Shown here in pieces: positions 60,236-64,000 of a DNA stretch of 64,000 nt. The notes under the pieces are model-generated. The model was given only the letters and a program-made list of their open reading frames with translations, was not told where the DNA came from and ran no database searches. Made by a program: the position numbers and the translations under genes. Source of the stretch: Paenibacillus soyae (GTDB taxonomy: Bacteria; Bacillota; Bacilli; Paenibacillales; Paenibacillaceae); NCBI RefSeq assembly GCF_024623455.1, contig NZ_JANIPJ010000013.1, forward strand, positions 151,830 to 215,829, in the 5' to 3' direction. Each line of letters starts with the position of its first letter. Within the stretch, counting starts at the first letter, position 1.

Positions 60236-61555
60236 ATGCAAAACCGACAGCTGATTTACCGTATTCCCGAACAGGCGCGCGAGCTCGCGGAGAGGTACAA
60301 GTCGCACAAAACGCTGTTTGATCGGACCGTTCTAAGCGGCGTTCTGGCGATTTTCGACGAGGTCGGGGCGGATGGAGACGAGGCGATCAAGCGCCGGACT
60401 CTTCAGCATGATCAAGTCGAGCTGAAGGAGCTGGCGCTGTCGGAAGCTTACGCGAAGGAATGTGTGGCTTCGCTAAAACCCGCCATGCGCGACGCTGTGG
60501 AGCGCGCCATTCGCCATGTGGCGGAGGTGAACCGGGAGATGCTCCCGGCGTCATGGGAGAAGGAAATACGGCCGGGCACGATCATTGGCGAGAAGGTAAG
60601 CCCGCTGGACGCGGTCGGCATATGGGTCCCGGCCAGGAAGGGGCCGCTTGTCTCGACGGCGATCATGCTCGTCACGGCAGCCAAGACGGCCGGCGTGAAG
60701 CGGATCATCGTCGGCATGCCGCCGCTTGCGAATGGCTTAGGCGATCCAGGGACGGTGGCCGCGGCCACGCTTGCGGGTGCCGACCAGTTCGTCGTCGGCA
60801 ATGGCGTGTCCATTATTGCGGCCTTTGCCCAAGGAACGTCAACCGTTCCCGAGGTGGACGGCATCTTCGGCCCCGGGCCTGGAGGGATCGCGGCTGCCCT
60901 GAGCATGGCCATGACCTATGGCAAGAAGAGCGTTCTCGGCATCGGGCCGACGGAAAGCATCATTCTTGCGGACGAAACGGCCGATTCGCGTCTAACCGCG
61001 TATGATTTGCTGAACGAAGCGGAGCACGGCCCGGATTCCTCGGCCATTCTGGTGACCCCGTCTTCCGCGTTGGCCGAGAAGGTGGAAGCGATGCTGCGGG
61101 ACTGTATTGAGGAGACGGAGGAGCCGAGAAGAACGGTGCTGCGGCAGGTATTCGGACCTGACGGTAAGGGAGCCATTATTATTGCGCCGGATTGGAATGC
61201 CTCTTGCGACTGGATCAACGCGTTTGCGCCGGAGCATCTCCTCATCAAGTGCGCGAAGATGAAGGAAGAGCTGGCGCTGTCGCGGATCCGCCACGCGGGT
61301 GAACTATTGATCGGCGAATATACCCCATTCTCGGCGGCCAATTATGGCATCGGCATTACGGCGGTGCTGCCTACGAACCATTTTGCCAAGGCATTCTCGG
61401 GGGTGACCTCGCGGGACATGGTGAAGCAATCGACGATCGGGCGGTTGGAGCGGGAAGCGCTGGCGGAGCTCTATCCGATCATCCGGGAGCTGGGGACTTA
61501 CGAGCAGCTGCCGTGCCATGTGCGCGCGGCCGATAAGAAGCTACGGGAGCAATGA
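60236..61555 (+). CDS. hisD: Histidinol dehydrogenase (HisD) or HisD-like paralogue
   Basis: A 439-residue protein of the HisD family: VGIWVPARKGPLVS, GPTESIILADETAD, NEAEHGPDSSAIL and the catalytic Glu-His pair in APEHLLI. HisD oxidises histidinol to histidine with NAD and zinc. Here zinc ligands are altered (Gln to Glu before AEH, Asp to Asn in SAANYGIG), as in sulfopropanediol-type HisD relatives. The His-codon attenuator just upstream nevertheless points to histidine control. ATG 60236 follows gaggaggt. Followed 89 bases on by an SDR gene. Confidence 0.82.
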   Translation: MQNRQLIYRIPEQARELAERYKSHKTLFDRTVLSGVLAIFDEVGADGDEAIKRRTLQHDQVELKELALSEAYAKECVASLKPAMRDAVERAIRHVAEVNREMLPASWEKEIRPGTIIGEKVSPLDAVGIWVPARKGPLVSTAIMLVTAAKTAGVKRIIVGMPPLANGLGDPGTVAAATLAGADQFVVGNGVSIIAAFAQGTSTVPEVDGIFGPGPGGIAAALSMAMTYGKKSVLGIGPTESIILADETADSRLTAYDLLNEAEHGPDSSAILVTPSSALAEKVEAMLRDCIEETEEPRRTVLRQVFGPDGKGAIIIAPDWNASCDWINAFAPEHLLIKCAKMKEELALSRIRHAGELLIGEYTPFSAANYGIGITAVLPTNHFAKAFSGVTSRDMVKQSTIGRLEREALAELYPIIRELGTYEQLPCHVRAADKKLREQ

Positions 61556-61575
61556 GAGCGCAACATCTCGAAACG

Positions 61576-61632
61576 CCTCCCATGATATAACAGTTTCGAA
61601 CAGGAAAAAGGAACCTGTTATGACGTGGGAGG
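61576..61632 (+). promoter_or_regulatory. Hairpin masking the SDR ribosome site
   Basis: CCTCCCA (61576-61582) pairs with TGGGAGG (61626-61632), which is part of the SDR ribosome-binding site, and ATAACAG (61587-61593) with CTGTTAT (61615-61621). It may limit SDR translation unless upstream ribosomes or a ligand open it; it could equally act as a DNA dyad. Confidence 0.4.
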
Positions 61633-61644
61633 AGAGGATTAACG

Positions 61645-62409
61645 ATGAGTAAGCTAAAGGGGAAAACGGCGCTGGTGACCGGGGCAAGCCGAGGCATTGG
61701 CCGCGGGATCGCGCTGCGGCTGGCGCGGGAGGGCGCGCTGGTCGTCGTCCATTATGGGCAAAATAAAGACCTCGCAAAGGAGGTCGTTGCGGAGATCGAG
61801 CTCGGCGGCGGGAGCGCGTTCGCGATCGGCGGGGAGCTCGTGTCCGCGTATGACGCGCAAGCGCTCTTCGAGACGCTGGACGAGGAGCTGAAGCTGCGCA
61901 CGGGCGACGCGCGCTTCGATATTCTCGTGAACAACGCGGGAATAGGGCACGTCGCTTCAATCGAGGAGACAACGGAGGAGGACTTCGATCGCGTCATGTC
62001 CGTCAATGCGAAAGCGTCGTTCTTCGTCATCCAACAAGCCCTCCCGCGACTCAAGGACGAAGGCCGCATTATTAACTTATCCTCAGCCGTTACCCGAATT
62101 TCGCTGCCGTCGATTCCGGCGTACAGCATGAGCAAAGGAGCCGTCAACGCGCTGACGTTGTCGCTTGCGAGCCAGTTGGGGGCGCGCGGCATTACGATTA
62201 ACGCGATTCAGCCGGGCTTCGTCGCCACGGACATGAATGCCGGCATGCTTCAGGACCCGGCTTCCTATCAATTCGGCGCAGGCTACTCGATTTTCGGCCG
62301 ATGGGGCCGGCCGGAGGATGTGGCGGATGTGGCAGCCTTCCTCGTTTCGCCGGACAGCGGGTGGGTGACCGGCCAGCTGATCGACGCGAGCGGCGGCTCG
62401 CATTTGTAG
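61645..62409 (+). CDS. Short-chain dehydrogenase/reductase
   Basis: A 254-residue classical SDR: cofactor motif TGASRGIG (about 13-20), NNAG, catalytic Ser (NLSSAV), Tyr and Lys in PAYSMSKGA, and PGFVATDM. Probably NADP-linked, judged from the basic residue environment only. Downstream of the HisD-like gene in the same direction, so perhaps one operon, but with its own masked ribosome site. ATG behind gtgggaggag. Confidence 0.9.
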   Translation: MSKLKGKTALVTGASRGIGRGIALRLAREGALVVVHYGQNKDLAKEVVAEIELGGGSAFAIGGELVSAYDAQALFETLDEELKLRTGDARFDILVNNAGIGHVASIEETTEEDFDRVMSVNAKASFFVIQQALPRLKDEGRIINLSSAVTRISLPSIPAYSMSKGAVNALTLSLASQLGARGITINAIQPGFVATDMNAGMLQDPASYQFGAGYSIFGRWGRPEDVADVAAFLVSPDSGWVTGQLIDASGGSHL

Positions 62410-62459
62410 GAGACGTCGGAGTCTGCAGTTTGTTGCCGGTGCCAGGCGTGCGAATCCCA

Positions 62460-63626
62460 TTAAGCGGCGGCCGCGAGCTTATGCGTGCTTCTGCGCACCG
62501 AGACGAGGGCGGCAGCCGCCGCGAGCAGCAGCGCCGCGCTTGCGACCCACGGATTGTACAGCACCGTCGCGTTCATCGTGACCGCCATGCCTCCGAGCCC
62601 GGCTCCAGCCGCGAGGCCGACCTGCGTAATGGATGTGTTCAAGCTGATGATGAGGTTGGCCGACTCGGGCGACTTTTTGAGAAAAAAGGTTTGGGAAGCG
62701 GGTCCGCTCATGAACATGGAGATAACCCACAGCGATAACAAGCCGATGGCAAGCGGCAGCGACTGGATGGCGAGCGGAAGAAGGGCGAGCGCGACGATAT
62801 GGCCGATGATGCTGATCAGCATGACCTTCTCGCTGCCGAATCGGTCCGCCGCGCTGCCTCCCAATCGGGAGCCGACCGCGCCGGCAATGCCGAAGGCGAG
62901 CATGATGAACGCGATATCCGAAGCGCTGCGCTGAAGGATTTCTTCCATAAAGGCGGTAACGTAAGTGAACATGACGGAGTTGCCGATTTCACGGAATAAC
63001 ACATAGATGAGAGCGAACAGAATGACCGGGTTGGCCAGGACCGACAATTGTCTGGAGAACGGCGCGGGCGCGTCGCCTTCGGACTCCGGCAGCAGAAGCG
63101 CCATCAGAAGGATAATGATAAGGCCGGCGATGGCGAGGAGGAGGAAGATCGTTTGCCAGCCGAACCAGTCCGTCAGCTTAATGCCGATCGGGACGCCTAG
63201 AATCATCGCAAGGCTGAAGCCGAGAATGATGGTGCCGACCGCGCTTCCGATGCGCTCCGGCGAGACCAGCTTGGATGCGGTGCTGAAGGCGGCGACCATG
63301 AGGACGCCCGAGCTTATGCCGAGAATGACTCGCGCCGCGATGAGCAAGGCGAAGGCGTCGCTAACGAAGGAGACGAGGTTGCCGACCAGGAAGGCGGCCA
63401 TAGCGAATAGCAGCAGCTTTTTGCGACCCATTCTTGACGTCAAGGAGATGATGACAGGGGTCCCGGTCGCGAAGGCGAGCGAATAAGCGGTAATCAGCTG
63501 CCCGGCAAGCGCGACGGATACGTGCAGCTCCTCGGCCAGAACGCTCAATATGCCGGCTACGACCAGCTCGGAGGTGGCGGTTAAGAAGACGGCGACCATT
63601 AACAAGTAGACGGTAAATCGTTTCAT
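62460..63626 (-). CDS. MFS transporter, DHA1/AraJ-like
   Basis: About 388 residues with twelve helices; ATSELVVAGILSVLAEEL at helix 1 and SLTSRMGRKKLLLFAM in the loop 2/3 motif A region are typical of DHA1 (arabinose-efflux/YdhP) carriers. Export of sugars or drugs is the family role. ATG 63626 chosen; 63647 is possible. It converges on the SDR gene with 50 bases between. Confidence 0.85.
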   Translation of the reverse strand: MKRFTVYLLMVAVFLTATSELVVAGILSVLAEELHVSVALAGQLITAYSLAFATGTPVIISLTSRMGRKKLLLFAMAAFLVGNLVSFVSDAFALLIAARVILGISSGVLMVAAFSTASKLVSPERIGSAVGTIILGFSLAMILGVPIGIKLTDWFGWQTIFLLLAIAGLIIILLMALLLPESEGDAPAPFSRQLSVLANPVILFALIYVLFREIGNSVMFTYVTAFMEEILQRSASDIAFIMLAFGIAGAVGSRLGGSAADRFGSEKVMLISIIGHIVALALLPLAIQSLPLAIGLLSLWVISMFMSGPASQTFFLKKSPESANLIISLNTSITQVGLAAGAGLGGMAVTMNATVLYNPWVASAALLLAAAAALVSVRRSTHKLAAAA

Positions 63627-63647
63627 GATACGTTCAATCCCTTCCAT

Positions 63648-63931
63648 TCGGATGTGTTTAACCGAATTATAAAGGGGCTACTTTCAAAAAGTAAGAACGC
63701 AAAATGCTTTGCCCTAATCCGTTTCGTTTGACTAACTAACAAAAAGTGAGTAAGGTGGGGGTGCGTGCCGAAACTTGCTGCGAGATCAAACGAGCATCGT
63801 TCGTCCCTTCATGATGCGGTTGTTTTGGAATAACGGCGATTCTACTGTTATTTTTCATTAACTTCAGCATTACGGGTAGCGTCAAGAAGTTTGTGTAAGC
63901 TTGTAGAATATCCATCTGGGATGGATCAATG
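63648..63931. other. No intact gene; possible IS remnant
   Basis: A mostly featureless region. The phrase gtagcgtcaagaagtttgtg near 63878 resembles IS256-type ends, but nothing else supports an element. A minus-strand reading frame of 81 codons overlaps the GC palindrome and has no ribosome site. Confidence 0.25.
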
Positions 63932-63988
63932 AGGTGCCAGGCGGGGGAGGAGGCCTCCTCCCCCGCCTGGCCACCTGCCACCTTTTTT
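63932..63988 (+). terminator. GC-rich palindrome with T run
   Basis: CCAGGCGGGGGAGGAGG (63937-63953) is followed without a gap by its exact complement (63954-63970), flanked by GGTG/CACC, and seven T come 12 bases later. As RNA it forms a very stable hairpin, probably a terminator for a gene outside the window or a decayed one. Confidence 0.5.
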
Positions 63989-64000
63989 TGTTAGATTTCT

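Noticed and set aside
63736..63981. 81-codon minus-strand frame at the window end
   Set aside because: Runs through the perfect GC palindrome, lacks a ribosome site and matches nothing known.

Overview
The window reads as chromosomal DNA from a Gram-positive, soil-type member of the Bacillales, most likely Paenibacillaceae (Paenibacillus/Cohnella-like). This is inferred from the strong AGGAGG-type ribosome sites, frequent GTG/TTG starts, many one- and two-component regulators, the lipid II flippase Amj, a YvyF-like protein under a c-di-GMP riboswitch, and many small metabolic and resistance genes in short operons closed by intrinsic terminators. No rRNA, tRNA, CRISPR array or prophage was seen. 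Functional assignments rest on reading motifs by eye; no database search was run.

Layout. 0-6.7 kb: MFS pump, three-PAS sensor kinase with LuxR-type regulator, ABC exporter, and a membrane-protein gene split by an in-frame TAG. 6.7-7.6 kb: a scar holding a truncated SDR gene, a fragment of a second copy of the 12-kb membrane gene, and a decayed IS200/IS605 tnpB. 7.6-16.6 kb: small enzymes and membrane proteins, including an RlmA-type 23S rRNA methyltransferase behind a leader-peptide attenuator. 16.6-31.7 kb: ROK regulator/MFS, GGDEF enzyme, chitinase, GH88 hydrolase/AraC, c-di-GMP riboswitch, seven 51-bp tandem repeats, a RibA-like enzyme, a two-component system, and a DJ-1-type fusion. 32.5-35.4 kb: two YdcZ-type transporters around a Crp/YeiL-type regulator, then an APH-fold kinase. 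35.5-41.4 kb: visibly AT-richer accessory stretch of small hypothetical genes, two of them with apparent homopolymer frameshifts, a NERD protein, and a nested inverted-repeat element. 41.4-51.3 kb: housekeeping-like enzymes, TetR, Amj, then an ABC exporter with its own two-component system. 51.4-58.7 kb: MmyB-type regulator, MFS pump, a double-HTH MerR regulator divergent from an unknown gene plus vat and vgb (streptogramin A and B resistance), DoxX, a transporter/NUDIX scar, and a HAD phosphatase. 58.7-64 kb: an HTH protein fused to a GyrB-type ATPase domain, a HisD-like gene behind a histidine-codon leader attenuator, an SDR, and an MFS transporter.

How it fits together. Several modules address ribosome- or wall-directed antibiotics: the RlmA-like methyltransferase with a leader peptide ending in R-Y-R, vat-vgb under a probable MerR switch, an ABC/two-component module next to Amj, and several efflux pumps. 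Nucleotide and amino-acid signalling also recur: a diguanylate cyclase, a c-di-GMP riboswitch about 5 kb away, and a His-tRNA-type attenuator. The observations I rate highest are the His attenuator, the HTH-GyrB ATPase fusion, and the putative macrolide-sensing attenuator.
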